A program made the position numbers and the translations under genes. This document shows positions 9,584 through 19,269 of a stretch of 64,000 nucleotides of DNA, in pieces. The notes beneath the pieces were generated by a model that was not told where the DNA came from, ran no database searches, and worked only from the letters and a program-made list of their open reading frames with translations. This stretch comes from Methanomassiliicoccales archaeon (lineage in GTDB: Archaea > Thermoplasmatota > Thermoplasmata > Methanomassiliicoccales > JACIVX01). The stretch is from NCBI GenBank assembly GCA_038850735.1, contig JAWCLO010000001.1, positions 142,138 through 206,137 of the forward strand, given 5' to 3'. Every line of letters begins with the position of its first letter. Within the stretch, counting starts at the first letter, position 1.

Positions 9584-9817
9584 TTAGAATTTGAGTGCCT
9601 TCTTTACTTCTTCGTATCTTGCTTTCTGCTCATCGGTGATGTTAGAGTCGCTTTCGATCTTAGAAGATATCTTTCCCCACAGCCACTCCTTATGATTTAC
9701 TGGAACCCTGCTCCATTTCTTTACAACAATATCAATCGGAACTTCTGCCTTCATGATGAATGCAAGTGTCTTTCTTTCTGCTTCATCTTCAAGATGCATA
9801 GACATAAAAGCGCACAT
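9584..9817 (-). CDS. Small hypothetical protein
   Basis: An unrecognised protein of about 77 residues, predicted mainly helical, with a lysine- and glutamate-rich C-terminal half and no cysteine cluster or membrane segment. The frame opens at 9841, but a TTATATG element at 9842-9848 on the same strand overlaps that start, so the internal ATGs at 9817 or 9805 (MSMHLEDEAERK) are preferred. It lies just downstream of the 4-hydroxybutyryl-CoA dehydratase gene on the same strand, separated by a hairpin, so it may be transcribed independently. No function can be assigned. Confidence 0.5.
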   Translation of the reverse strand: MCAFMSMHLEDEAERKTLAFIMKAEVPIDIVVKKWSRVPVNHKEWLWGKISSKIESDSNITDEQKARYEEVKKALKF

Positions 9818-9870
9818 GGTGGCAGGAATTGAGAAAACCACATATAAGGGTTTCGGGAAAGAATATGGTG

Positions 9871-9892
9871 ACGTGCCGCTTCTCAGGCACGT
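9871..9892 (-). terminator. Hairpin after the 4-hydroxybutyryl-CoA dehydratase gene
   Basis: A perfect seven-base-pair inverted repeat (ACGTGCC and GGCACGT around an eight-base loop) begins 14 bases after the stop of the dehydratase gene. A weak T-containing tract follows in the direction of transcription. Termination or mRNA end protection is plausible. Confidence 0.5.
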
Positions 9893-9906
9893 ACTTATGA
9901 GGAAAA

Positions 9907-11382
9907 TTAGTTTCCTCTAATTTTCTTCAAAACCTCGTCATCTTTAATTCCGCATAGGGTCTTGGCATATTCTGCCTTCGCCACAAGATCCCCTTGCCTC
10001 AAGATCATGATTCTTTGAGCTTGCGGCGATCCAGCTCCATGCATCGATTCAATGAGTGCTGTTCCAGTGGAAATGTTTTCAATCAATCTTATCAGTCTTG
10101 CTCTATGCTCCGTTGGCACACCATCTCTTCCCTTGAGATATTTCTCCAAATAAGGCTTGGTTATGGGATTATTGAAATCTTTTTGACTGGGGAGAGTCGC
10201 AACTATTCCCCCTGCGAGATCCTGCGCAATTCGACCGATTTCGTACATAAAACGAGTTACATTCTGCTTAGTGATATTTGCGAGAAGCGGATCTACCATA
10301 TATGCTCCCGACTTTGTCGCAAACCCTTCGCTGGAACATGCAATTGATCCACTATAAAGAGTTTCAGTGAGGTGGATCATTTCTGTGAGCTTCTCGCGTA
10401 CATGGGATGCTTGCTGAATGCCGTGAATATCTGCTAGGGCAGCACTCGCTCCTATGATTACATCGCTAACCCCTGCTTTGCAACCACCGTAATTCTGTCT
10501 ATGATATGATGCAAATCGCTCAACAAGCGTCCCAGAGAACTCGAATTCACCGGCCATAAAGACCCTCTCGTTAGGAATGAATACATCATCGAAAACGACA
10601 AGTGCTTCTCCACCTACGATACCATATGAAATATTCCCTCGATCGAGCGTTTTCTCGTATTTTCTTGTATCGTTCGTCTGCCTGCCCAATATGTGAATGA
10701 CGCCTTTCTCATCTGTTGGAACAGCAAATGACACAGCATAATCTGCGTCGTCAGCAGTCATATTGAGCGTTGGCATTACAAGCATCATATGAGAATTCAC
10801 TGAGCCAGTTTGATGAGCTTTGGCACCTCTCACGATGATTCCATCGTCTCTTTTCTCGACGATGTGCATGAACATATCAGCATCTGCTTGCTGCGACGGG
10901 CGTATTCCCCTATTTCCTTTAACATCCGTCATTGCTCCTCCTATCATCAGATCGTCTTCCTGCACCCTCAGAATGAATTTCTTCAGCCTCTGGAAGTACT
11001 CAGTTCCTAGTTTCTGATCCATTTCATAAGTTGTCGTGTACAAGGCATTCATTGCATCAAGGCCAACGCATCTTTGAAAACAAGATCCAGTCTTACGACC
11101 GAGCAATCTCAACATCTTCACTTTTTTGACAAGATCCTCTGTGCTTTGATGGATATGAGTAAATCGATTGATCGTCTTTCCAGTTAGGTGTGATTTCGCT
11201 GTCATCAATTCTGCATACTGGGGATCGTGTGCCAGCTCGTAGGTCATTGCAACGGCATTGGCATGTTCCCAAGTAAAAGGATGATCAGCCACATTCTCGA
11301 TTCTTTCGCCGAAAACGTACGCTTCCGTCTTCATCTTTCTGAGACTGTCAAGGTACTGCTTTCCATTCATCATAATAATCAA
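9907..11382 (-). CDS. abfD: 4-hydroxybutyryl-CoA dehydratase / vinylacetyl-CoA isomerase
   Basis: Flavin and 4Fe-4S enzyme that dehydrates 4-hydroxybutyryl-CoA to crotonyl-CoA. The protein has 491 residues, the usual length. All four cluster ligands known from the clostridial enzyme (Cys99, Cys103, His292, Cys299) are present at a constant offset of two: Cys101 and Cys105 in SCFQRCVG, and His294 and Cys301 in SYHRQNYGGCKAG. The pathway could be 4-aminobutyrate or succinate-type fermentation, or part of a 4-hydroxybutyrate carbon cycle. No other gene of either pathway is in the window, so direction is open. The cupin gene upstream is divergently transcribed. Confidence 0.92.
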   Translation of the reverse strand: MIIMMNGKQYLDSLRKMKTEAYVFGERIENVADHPFTWEHANAVAMTYELAHDPQYAELMTAKSHLTGKTINRFTHIHQSTEDLVKKVKMLRLLGRKTGSCFQRCVGLDAMNALYTTTYEMDQKLGTEYFQRLKKFILRVQEDDLMIGGAMTDVKGNRGIRPSQQADADMFMHIVEKRDDGIIVRGAKAHQTGSVNSHMMLVMPTLNMTADDADYAVSFAVPTDEKGVIHILGRQTNDTRKYEKTLDRGNISYGIVGGEALVVFDDVFIPNERVFMAGEFEFSGTLVERFASYHRQNYGGCKAGVSDVIIGASAALADIHGIQQASHVREKLTEMIHLTETLYSGSIACSSEGFATKSGAYMVDPLLANITKQNVTRFMYEIGRIAQDLAGGIVATLPSQKDFNNPITKPYLEKYLKGRDGVPTEHRARLIRLIENISTGTALIESMHGAGSPQAQRIMILRQGDLVAKAEYAKTLCGIKDDEVLKKIRGN

Positions 11383-11580
11383 CCCGATTAGTTCTTACAC
11401 TGCTCTAGCAATTTATTTATGTTTCCAAAAAATGATTTTTTTCACATCGAAATCGATAATTTCTGCAATTTCAGAAAGATCATTCAAATCACGCCACTGC
11501 AAATAACAGATTTCATTCAATTGAGCAATAATTACGAATACTTGAAACATATTGGTCGGATAAATTTCAAAGGTGAGAAT

Positions 11581-11904
11581 ATGATAATCAGATCTTCAGC
11601 CACGAAGAGCGTAAATGTATCCGAAAAAATATTAAGAAGGGTCGTAGCGTCCGGCAAGAAATGCCAGATTGTGGAATTTGTCTTGAAGAAGGGTGCTGTG
11701 ATACCGCCGCATAAACACATTCATGAACAAATTGGATTCGTACAGAAGGGGAAGATAAGGATCACAATTGGCGGGGTATCAAATATTCTGAATCAGGGAG
11801 ATGCTTATCAAATCGAGCCGGATCTTGAACATGAAGTCGAGGTTCTTGAGGACTCGATAGCCATTGATGTATTTTCTCCACCCCGGGAAGATTTCATGGC
11901 TTAG
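11581..11904 (+). CDS. Small cupin-domain protein
   Basis: A single-domain cupin of 107 residues. Metal-binding motif 1 is PPHKHIHEQIGFVQKG with three histidines and a glutamate; motif 2 is GDAYQIEPDLEHEVEV with the final histidine. Such proteins bind a divalent metal and may be isomerases, dioxygenases or small-molecule sensors. An open frame extends upstream to 11419, but the good ribosome-binding site AAAGGTGAG and the family-like N-terminus support the ATG at 11581. It is divergent from the 4-hydroxybutyryl-CoA dehydratase gene, with about 200 bases between. Function unknown. Confidence 0.8.
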   Translation: MIIRSSATKSVNVSEKILRRVVASGKKCQIVEFVLKKGAVIPPHKHIHEQIGFVQKGKIRITIGGVSNILNQGDAYQIEPDLEHEVEVLEDSIAIDVFSPPREDFMA

Positions 11905-11980
11905 CGCGCTATCAAATCAGCTACTTTGCGATCATTATTAGATTTTGCATAAGGTCCTTCGAAAACTCTAGACTCGAAAC

Positions 11981-12145
11981 TCATGTCGGAAACAAACGTC
12001 CCAAAAGCTCTACAATGACAATAAGTGCAACCGCCATTCCAATAACAAACCAAGGATTAATCTTTATGGCCTTTTCATCTTCTGATTCAAAGTATCTGAT
12101 GAGACCCGCCGCCGATTGAAACCCATCACTTTTTTTCTTAGGCAT
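11981..12145 (-). CDS. secG: Protein translocase subunit Sec61 beta / SecG
   Basis: A 54-residue tail-anchored subunit of the archaeal SecYEG translocon. It has the family pattern: a basic start MPKKKSDGF, the conserved SAAGLIRYFESEDEKAIKINPW, and one C-terminal membrane span (FVIGMAVALIVIVELLGRLF). The frame extends upstream to 12211, but those residues are unlike the family, so the ATG at 12145 is chosen. It is divergent from lysS, and the shared region of about 140 bases must hold both promoters. Confidence 0.92.
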   Translation of the reverse strand: MPKKKSDGFQSAAGLIRYFESEDEKAIKINPWFVIGMAVALIVIVELLGRLFPT

Positions 12146-12286
12146 TACGGACTTTGATTTGGAATTGTCATATTTATAAGTTGTTGCACAACTGCTTACT
12201 GCTAGGTTCAATGCCTTCTTGCCTAAATACGACCGGAATATCCATAGGTTTATAACTACGACTCAAGATTCTGCCAATCCGGTAGT

Positions 12287-13837
12287 ATGCATTGGGCCGA
12301 TGTTATTGCATCCTCGTTGGCGACCTCGTCTCGTGAACATCTCATCTCGACTGGGATAAGCCCTTCGGGCTTTATTCATGTCGGTAGTTTGAGAGAAGCT
12401 ATCACGGCGAGCGCAATTCGAAAAGCTCTTATGACTTTGGGCAGACATGCGAGGCTTATATATCTAGTTGACTCGTTTGATCCCTTGCGCAAGAAATATC
12501 CGTTTTTGCCAGACGATTTTGAAGTTGAAGTTGGGAAACCCCTTAGCCATATTAGATGCCCCTGTGGTGAGCATAAGAGCTACGCCCATCATTTTATCCA
12601 GCCATTCCTTGACGCACTTGAATTACTTGGAATTAAACCTGAGATCTTCTGGACTCATGAGCTATATGCAAATGGATCATTTGCAGAATCTATTGATAAT
12701 GTCATTAATTCTAGAGAGAAGATTATTGAGATCCTTAAGGAAGTGACGAAAAGGGATGTTTCGGAAGATTACTATCCATACAATCCTCGTTGCAATGCAT
12801 GCGGAAAATTCGCTGATGTCGAGATAATCCGATATGAAAAGCCGTACGTTTTCTACAAATGCCCGTGTGGCAATGAGGGGAAGGCAGATATCCGGAAAGA
12901 CGACGGAAAGATGCCCTGGAGAATTGAGTGGGTGGCAAAGTGGAAGATTTTCGGTGTGACATGCGAACCATTCGGGAAAGATCATGCAGCTGCTGGTGGC
13001 TCATATGATACAGGGATCAGATTTGCCCGTGAGGTTTTCAACATCGAACCTCCCTATCCAGTTCCATATGAATTTGTTCAGCTAAAGGGAAAAGGGCAGC
13101 TGCATAAATCCACAGGGGCTGTAATCACCGGAATCGATGCACTCAGAATCACACCAGCGCCTGTTTTGAGCTTCACGATGCTCAGATATAATCCTGATCG
13201 CCATATTGATTACGATTCAGGACTCGGAATTCTTGACATGGTTGACGAATACGATAGGATAGAGAGGTTATACTATGAGGGGGGCGCAGAAGAGAAAGAA
13301 TTGGATCTCCTGCGAGCATATGAACTCGCACAGCCAAAATTTATCCGCAAGAAAAAGCCTCTTCAGGTTCCATACAGGCACTTGGTGAATGTCGTTCAGA
13401 TTGCTGATTCCTTTGATGCGATAATTGAGATTTTAAAACGCACAGAGCATGTTTCTGATATCTCGCAGATGGATGCTGAGATGTTGTGGGAAAGAGTACA
13501 ATGCGTGAGGTATTGGTTAGAACATTTTGCACCTGAAGAGATTAAATTCTCACTACTGAATGAAACACCGCAATTAGAGATTAGCAACTCCGAAATCTCG
13601 TTCCTCACATGCTTGGCAACTGCTCTCAAAGGCATAAATTGGGAAGCTGATGCCATCCACAATGCTATTTACGGATGCATAAAGACAAGCGGGTTAACCG
13701 CAAATGCTACTTTTCAATTATTATACCAAATATTCATCGGAAGAAAATCAGGCCCGCGCCTTGGATATTTCCTATCAACTTTGGACAAGACATTTGTCCT
13801 ATCCAGAATCGAGGATCTTTTGAGGAAATCATCTTAG
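12287..13837 (+). CDS. lysS: Lysyl-tRNA synthetase, class I
   Basis: Charges tRNA-Lys. This is the class I form typical of many archaea, 516 residues, not the class II enzyme of most bacteria. The HIGH-like motif is SGFIHVGSLREA near residue 25. The KMSKS-like segment lies in KGKGQLHKSTGAV near residue 280. Zinc-type cysteine clusters occur around CPCGEHKSY and CNACGKF...CPCGNEG. A TTTATAAC box A about 35 bases upstream suggests a short leader. The downstream gene is convergent (top6A). Confidence 0.95.
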   Translation: MHWADVIASSLATSSREHLISTGISPSGFIHVGSLREAITASAIRKALMTLGRHARLIYLVDSFDPLRKKYPFLPDDFEVEVGKPLSHIRCPCGEHKSYAHHFIQPFLDALELLGIKPEIFWTHELYANGSFAESIDNVINSREKIIEILKEVTKRDVSEDYYPYNPRCNACGKFADVEIIRYEKPYVFYKCPCGNEGKADIRKDDGKMPWRIEWVAKWKIFGVTCEPFGKDHAAAGGSYDTGIRFAREVFNIEPPYPVPYEFVQLKGKGQLHKSTGAVITGIDALRITPAPVLSFTMLRYNPDRHIDYDSGLGILDMVDEYDRIERLYYEGGAEEKELDLLRAYELAQPKFIRKKKPLQVPYRHLVNVVQIADSFDAIIEILKRTEHVSDISQMDAEMLWERVQCVRYWLEHFAPEEIKFSLLNETPQLEISNSEISFLTCLATALKGINWEADAIHNAIYGCIKTSGLTANATFQLLYQIFIGRKSGPRLGYFLSTLDKTFVLSRIEDLLRKSS

Positions 13838-13894
13838 AGTTTAATGGGCCTGTTTTTATTTTATAGCTCCTGAAACCAGCCTAAAAAGATAGAT

Positions 13895-14992
13895 TCAGAT
13901 TAATCCAAGTTCCGTCAATTTCTCAGGCAGATAAGTCTCCGTAACATAATCCAGGCCATACTTTGCCAGCGCCTGTTGTTCTGCCTTCTTTCCGATCTTG
14001 AGCATCGTCTCGATCTCACTTCTCCAGAATTCGTCGTTAAACCGCGGATCGTTAAGTTCTGCGTTCAAGGCCCTAATATCCATATCAGTCAATTTATCCG
14101 TTGGCAATTCGTACCGTATTATGTCGGTTGCAGTAATCCCAATAAATTCCGCGGTTGGCGTAGCCAAGTACTCCGAGATATGCGCGGTCTTTATTGCCCC
14201 GTATGCAACAGAAGCAAATATCCTGAACGACCAAGGATCGCCATCGGTAAAGACCGCAACCGGAAGTCCCATCTCCGAATTCAATCGCTTGATAAAACGC
14301 CTCGTACTTCTTGCTGGCTGGCCTTTGAGATGAACAAGGATTGCGTCAAATTTTTCATCAAATCGATTTTCCACGAGTCGATCGAACATACCACCTGTTT
14401 CAATGGCAATAACGAACTTCGCACTCGTTTCGAGCAACTCGATCTTTTCCTTTTCTACATTATAGGGAATCGTATAGCCAGAATCTCCGACGTCGTCTCT
14501 ACAGTTTATGCGCTTCGTCCTTCCTTTTCGATCCACTTCCGTTATCGTAAGGTCTCCTAGAATGCTTGCACCATTCTCCTCGGGTCTGAGCTTGAAATCT
14601 TCTCTAAGACATTTTGTAACTATTTCGAGATCTTCCGCCAGGAAATTTGATTCATCTTGGGAGGAAAATTTTGCTTTTCCCCAACCTTCGGATATATAAT
14701 ACATCTCTCTGAGCGTTGAAGATTTATTTTGTGCAATCATATCTTCAATAAATTCAAGTAAAAACATTGTTCGAAGGAGCATTTGCGCTCCTTTTGTTTT
14801 TTTTGCAGATCTTGCACCCATTGCATTCCCGTATTTCCAGACCGCTAGCTTATGATCGAATTTTATATTTCCTTTGGTCCTGAGAGGAATCAACATCTTC
14901 GGGATTTTGCCTTGGGATATCTGGTCATATATAGAATTTGCAATTTCATAAAGCTTGTCAAGTGCCTGGTCATGCCTTTGGTCATTCGTCAT
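13895..14992 (-). CDS. top6A: DNA topoisomerase VI subunit A (Spo11-like)
   Basis: Catalytic subunit that makes the transient double-strand break through a tyrosine-DNA link; the homolog of eukaryotic Spo11. At 365 residues it has the usual size. The catalytic tyrosine is in [11 protein letters not shown], about residues 98-99, and the Toprim metal site is [12 protein letters not shown] near residue 235. Its start overlaps the end of the subunit B gene by 11 bases, so the two are co-transcribed with B first. Presence of Topo VI argues against the Thermoplasma/Picrophilus branch, which lacks it. Confidence 0.95.
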   Translation of the reverse strand: MTNDQRHDQALDKLYEIANSIYDQISQGKIPKMLIPLRTKGNIKFDHKLAVWKYGNAMGARSAKKTKGAQMLLRTMFLLEFIEDMIAQNKSSTLREMYYISEGWGKAKFSSQDESNFLAEDLEIVTKCLREDFKLRPEENGASILGDLTITEVDRKGRTKRINCRDDVGDSGYTIPYNVEKEKIELLETSAKFVIAIETGGMFDRLVENRFDEKFDAILVHLKGQPARSTRRFIKRLNSEMGLPVAVFTDGDPWSFRIFASVAYGAIKTAHISEYLATPTAEFIGITATDIIRYELPTDKLTDMDIRALNAELNDPRFNDEFWRSEIETMLKIGKKAEQQALAKYGLDYVTETYLPEKLTELGLI

Positions 14993-16973
14993 TCAAGACC
15001 TCTCCTTCCTCATCGTAATCTATCTCTTCTTCCTCCTGCTCGATTTCAGATTCTTTTTGTGCCTCGATTTCTTCGATTTTCAAAATCTCAAGATCCCAGT
15101 CACCTGGTAGAGGATCTGCTCCAATGACAAATGCCGGATCAATTCCACTCGTGTAAACTTCGTTTTCATCGTACGAATCAGCTTCAAGCCCCTCGAGAAC
15201 AAATCTTATGGTGTACTGCTCGGTAGATAAAATTCGATCAATTTTCCAGGTTATCTTCCCATTATCTCTGATTTCAAGAGGCTCAGGCGAAATGCTCTTT
15301 TTGTTAAGAGCTATGGAAGGTACTGCAATGTGCAGGAAGAAGCTCTGGGCTCTTGGCGTATAATTGTAAATATCGATCTTTACTCGATGTGTTCCGTTTT
15401 CGAAAGTCACGGAATCATCTATCCAGACGACATTCATGATCTTTGTTATTGTGCCTTTTAATGGTGGTACTTCCTTTCCAACAATCTTTGCACATTTCTC
15501 TGCGATTAATGGTAGAATTTCCTGAACAATCTCAAACTTAGCTCGAGTCTTTCCCTTTATTTCTCTTTTATTGAGATGCGTTCTCAGTTTCCTGGCACAT
15601 GCCTTAAGTGCAAGTTGAATTTCATCGTAGAATTCTGGAATATTAGCTATTGCCTCTTTAGCTTCAGAGGTAAATGGTATTTTCGTTGATGCTACATGCA
15701 CCAGTATGATCGCAGGACCGTATGGAATGCCCTCACCGCCCCTTTGTTCAAAACCGTACCGTCGCCAGTCCATCGTCTCTATGGCCTTTGTGATTACACA
15801 CGCTCCTTGTTGATAAAGGAGGGGGACTCTATTTGCGAATCTCAATATGGTAACCGGCTGATCAACGGGTAGATTTCCCCCATACACGATGCCAGCTTCC
15901 ACGACGAAAGGATTACCGGAATAGACTTTTGGTTGCCTCGTCACTGGTGGCGCATAGAATTCTGGTTTATACTCGTCCAGCACATTTCTTAACCCTTTGC
16001 GGATAAGAGTTTCGCCGATTGGAGAGAGACAATCTGTAGGTGGCGGCTGAACGCGAGTTGATGACATGGCAACTAGCAGTTGCTTGAATTCTTCGAGGTT
16101 CAACTCACGTGGATCCATTTCAGGATTGAGCGATGCGTTCTCACAAATTTCCCTCGCTGCTCGTTCGCTGATCCTATTAAATTCGTTTTTAAGAAAATTA
16201 ATTAGCTTCTCTTCGCGCGTCATTTTGGCCATGTTAATAAGAGTGCCCAGTTCAATGCCGGTGGGATGCGGCCGGATCTCTCGGGTTGGTGAAGGAAGTT
16301 TATCGGTCGCCCTTGACATGACATATTTCTTACCATCGGGATCTGTGAATGTTATAGCAGCGTGAGGATTGACTATTGCTGTTTGCTTTAGGTACTCAAG
16401 AACTGACTGCTTTCCTGTTACGTATCGACCGGTCAAAAAAACTTCAATTTTTGTTCCATGCTCCTTTCCTTCCCAAATAACAAATTGTTTATCGATGATA
16501 TCTGGCTCGTTCTTTCTAGTATTTATCTTGATTTCGACCCTCACCGCCGGTTCGTCCTTTTGTGTCTTTGAGGTAATTACTGCAGGTCTCCCAGTGGTGA
16601 TCTGTCCATAAAGCACAACTGCAGATATTCCTATTCCTTGCTGCCCACGAGCCTGTCTAAGAGAGTGAAATCTTGAGCCATAAAGCAATTTACCAAAAAT
16701 ATTAGGCAGAACTCTTGGCGCGATTCCGGGTCCGTTGTCCTCAACAGTAACCTTGAATTCGTTCTGGCCGTTCTTTTCAATCGTAACAACAATATCGGGA
16801 AGAATTCCTGCTTCCTCGCATGCATCAAGGGAATTATCAACTGCTTCCTTCACTGCCATAAGGAGCGATTTTGTAGGAGAATCAAATCCTAATATCTGGC
16901 GATTTCTCTCGAAGAATTCTGAAACAGAAATTTCTCTCTGCTTTTTGGCCAATTGATCAGCAATCGTTACCAT
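14982..16973 (-). CDS. top6B: DNA topoisomerase VI subunit B
   Basis: ATP-binding subunit that gates DNA passage. It is a GHKL ATPase with the Bergerat-fold boxes [14 protein letters not shown] (near residue 45), VEDNGPGI and QGIGIS. The helix-two-turn-helix and transducer regions follow. At 663 residues it is longer than the minimal form; the C-terminal extension contains a predicted immunoglobulin-like region and ends in an acidic tail ([13 protein letters not shown]). Such C-terminal Ig-like extensions are known in euryarchaeal Top6B. It overlaps top6A by 11 bases. Confidence 0.95.
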   Translation of the reverse strand: MVTIADQLAKKQREISVSEFFERNRQILGFDSPTKSLLMAVKEAVDNSLDACEEAGILPDIVVTIEKNGQNEFKVTVEDNGPGIAPRVLPNIFGKLLYGSRFHSLRQARGQQGIGISAVVLYGQITTGRPAVITSKTQKDEPAVRVEIKINTRKNEPDIIDKQFVIWEGKEHGTKIEVFLTGRYVTGKQSVLEYLKQTAIVNPHAAITFTDPDGKKYVMSRATDKLPSPTREIRPHPTGIELGTLINMAKMTREEKLINFLKNEFNRISERAAREICENASLNPEMDPRELNLEEFKQLLVAMSSTRVQPPPTDCLSPIGETLIRKGLRNVLDEYKPEFYAPPVTRQPKVYSGNPFVVEAGIVYGGNLPVDQPVTILRFANRVPLLYQQGACVITKAIETMDWRRYGFEQRGGEGIPYGPAIILVHVASTKIPFTSEAKEAIANIPEFYDEIQLALKACARKLRTHLNKREIKGKTRAKFEIVQEILPLIAEKCAKIVGKEVPPLKGTITKIMNVVWIDDSVTFENGTHRVKIDIYNYTPRAQSFFLHIAVPSIALNKKSISPEPLEIRDNGKITWKIDRILSTEQYTIRFVLEGLEADSYDENEVYTSGIDPAFVIGADPLPGDWDLEILKIEEIEAQKESEIEQEEEEIDYDEEGEVLNDE

Positions 16974-17072
16974 ATTATCTACCCTAGTAAGATGGATGAT
17001 ATGCGAGGTGCATCCCCATTTTTATTAACCAAAAGGAAATAGATAAAAGTTGCCAAAGCCTTAATGAAAATG

Positions 17073-18059
17073 CTATTTTGCATCGAATACCTTGCCACAG
17101 TTCCAGCATTTTGTATCTGAGCTCTTTATTTCTGCACCGCATTCTGAGCAAATCCTTTTCTCTTCTTCTTCAAAAGGCTCACCGCATTGAGGACACTTTT
17201 TTGCATCAGGAGGAACTTCTGCACCGCATTCGGAACAAACAAATTTTTCAGCAACCTTGCCTTTCTCCGTCACCTGTTCCTCCTTATGTTCCTCAGATGA
17301 TTTGCTGGCTCCGTCTTTCTCCTTCTTCAACTGATCCCTGCGGGCCTTTGAAATGTCCATCCACCAGACCAAGAGGATGACAAGGTAGAACAACAATCCA
17401 ATCTGCAAAAATACAACCAAAAGGCGTGAGATAAGTAGCTGCTGGAATAATACATCATCAGGAATGCTCAATGGGCCAAAGCCCCAGTACGTACGTGTAT
17501 CCCCGCAGGAGAACTGATATTCGAAAACCCCCTCCCACAGGGTAAGATCGCTGACAAAAACGTAGCCTTCGTCCGTTTCCGCATAGGGTGACATGTAGAC
17601 TGACAAAGGAGTTCCAGAAGTCCAAAGATCGGTCACATTCAATTGCACTGTGCTGTCATTCGTCCCATTAACCACCGTTATAGAAAAGTGGTAAATCGTT
17701 GTGGCATTTCCGCGGAAAGGAGACACCGTCCCGTTGACTAGAAGTCCATCCTCGGAGCCTACCACATCTCCGCCGTAGCCAATAAAATCATAGTAGGTTT
17801 TTACACCGAATACTATACCCATTATTAGGAAAACGATTATACCAAAAAGTGCAAGTTTCCTTAAATTTGTCAGCCCAAAATACTTGGGCACAGCATAAAT
17901 TGCAAGTGCAATAATGACAGATACGAAACATAGATAGTACCACATATAGATGAGTAGCGCTGTTGAAAGCACTATGGTGATAATCAAGACCAATGGAAGA
18001 GAGAATCTTTTCTTCTTGAAGTTCTGAATCCTTTTTATTAATTCATCGGTTGAACTCAT
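17073..18059 (-). CDS. Membrane protein with two C-terminal zinc ribbons
   Basis: An unrecognised 328-residue protein. After a basic N-terminus there are about three membrane spans (residues 20-95), an outside domain of about 110 residues with several N-glycosylation-type sequons (NGT, NAT, NDS), and another span near residue 225. The cytoplasmic tail has two double-CxxC zinc ribbons, CSECGAEVPPDAKKCPQCGE and CSECGAEIKSSDTKCWNCGK, joined by a charged linker. Similar zinc-ribbon tails occur on many Thermoplasmata membrane proteins of unknown role. It lies 100 bases before top6B on the same strand. Function unknown. Confidence 0.8.
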   Translation of the reverse strand: MSSTDELIKRIQNFKKKRFSLPLVLIITIVLSTALLIYMWYYLCFVSVIIALAIYAVPKYFGLTNLRKLALFGIIVFLIMGIVFGVKTYYDFIGYGGDVVGSEDGLLVNGTVSPFRGNATTIYHFSITVVNGTNDSTVQLNVTDLWTSGTPLSVYMSPYAETDEGYVFVSDLTLWEGVFEYQFSCGDTRTYWGFGPLSIPDDVLFQQLLISRLLVVFLQIGLLFYLVILLVWWMDISKARRDQLKKEKDGASKSSEEHKEEQVTEKGKVAEKFVCSECGAEVPPDAKKCPQCGEPFEEEEKRICSECGAEIKSSDTKCWNCGKVFDAK

Positions 18060-18307
18060 TGAGTCATGATATAAAACGAGGCTATTTTAGGTTTCCCTGC
18101 CTATTAGAGGGTAGTTGCGTCTTTCCAAATACCAAATGACTTAGTAATGGGATACTATCGTGCAGATTTCTCATGGCATTTACTATATGAAACAATTACC
18201 AATCCCACGCTATTCAAAAAAGAGAAAGACCCAAAGCTTAGAGGACTTCGATAACTAATAAATAAAAAATCAGTTATGGGAATGCCCGCATAATAAAGGG
18301 GTTGTAC

Positions 18308-19258
18308 ATGGAAACAGCAGTCGTTGCTATAGGAGGCAATGCCATTCTGAGAGCTGGAGAGGAAGCTTCTGTAGAAAATCAAATGAATAATTTAAGAATA
18401 ACATGTTCCAGCCTTGCTAGAATCATAAAGAAAGGATATAATTTGACAATCACACATGGAAACGGGCCACAAATCGGAAATATTCTTTTGCAGAATGAAC
18501 TGATGAGGGACGATGTCCCTCCCATGCCTATTGATGTATGCGTAGCCGAATCTCAAGGTCTTTTAGGATACTTGATTCAGCAAGCCCTTACTGAGGCACT
18601 TAAGAAAGAGAGTATAGATAAGACCGTTGTAACAATTTTGACCAGAGTGCTCGTGGATTCCAACGATGATGCATTCCTGACTCCTACAAAACCTATAGGA
18701 CCATTTTACTCAGAAGAGGAGGCCGAAGAGCTTAGGAGAATAAAGGGATGGATGTTTGTAGAAGATATCAAAAGGGGTGGATACAGGCGTGTTGTTCCCT
18801 CGCCATACCCCATTAGTATAATCGAGTCTGATGCGATCAAAAGAACGATCCTCGGAGACGGCACCAAGAGAAATATCGTGATCGCTGCTGGGGGAGGAGG
18901 AATACCTGTCATGCAGAAAGGTCACGGTCTTGTTGGCGTCGAGGCTGTTGTTGACAAAGACTATGCAGCTTCTGTCCTTGCACGGGAGTTGGGAGAAGAA
19001 TTGCTAATATTTGTCACCGATGTTGACCATGTATATCTGGATTTTGGAAAACCCCATTCCCAAGCAATTGGGGAGATCTCCCTTCGAGAGATGGAAGCCT
19101 ATTTAAAAGAGGGACAGTTTCCGTCCGGAACCATGGGACCGAAAATCGAGGCCGCTATAGACTTCCTTAAGGGTGGAGGAAGGCGTGTTATAATAACCTC
19201 ACCATATTTGCTGGAAAGAGCATTAGATAACAAAATTGGAACTCGCATTTACCGCTAA
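18308..19258 (+). CDS. arcC: Carbamate kinase
   Basis: Interconverts carbamoyl phosphate plus ADP with carbamate plus ATP. The 316-residue protein has the amino-acid-kinase start AIGGNAIL, the THGNGPQIGNI substrate loop, an AAGGGGIPV segment near residue 200, and the DKDYAASVLARELGEE and FVTDVD segments typical of ArcC. TTG at 18302 is in frame, but AAAGGGG spaced six bases before ATG 18308 supports the latter. Neither arginine deiminase nor ornithine carbamoyltransferase is adjacent, so the source of carbamoyl phosphate is unknown. It is followed after 11 bases by the Drg GTPase gene. The 248 bases before it show no gene. Confidence 0.92.
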   Translation: METAVVAIGGNAILRAGEEASVENQMNNLRITCSSLARIIKKGYNLTITHGNGPQIGNILLQNELMRDDVPPMPIDVCVAESQGLLGYLIQQALTEALKKESIDKTVVTILTRVLVDSNDDAFLTPTKPIGPFYSEEEAEELRRIKGWMFVEDIKRGGYRRVVPSPYPISIIESDAIKRTILGDGTKRNIVIAAGGGGIPVMQKGHGLVGVEAVVDKDYAASVLARELGEELLIFVTDVDHVYLDFGKPHSQAIGEISLREMEAYLKEGQFPSGTMGPKIEAAIDFLKGGGRRVIITSPYLLERALDNKIGTRIYR

Positions 19259-19269
19259 AGAGGTGATTC

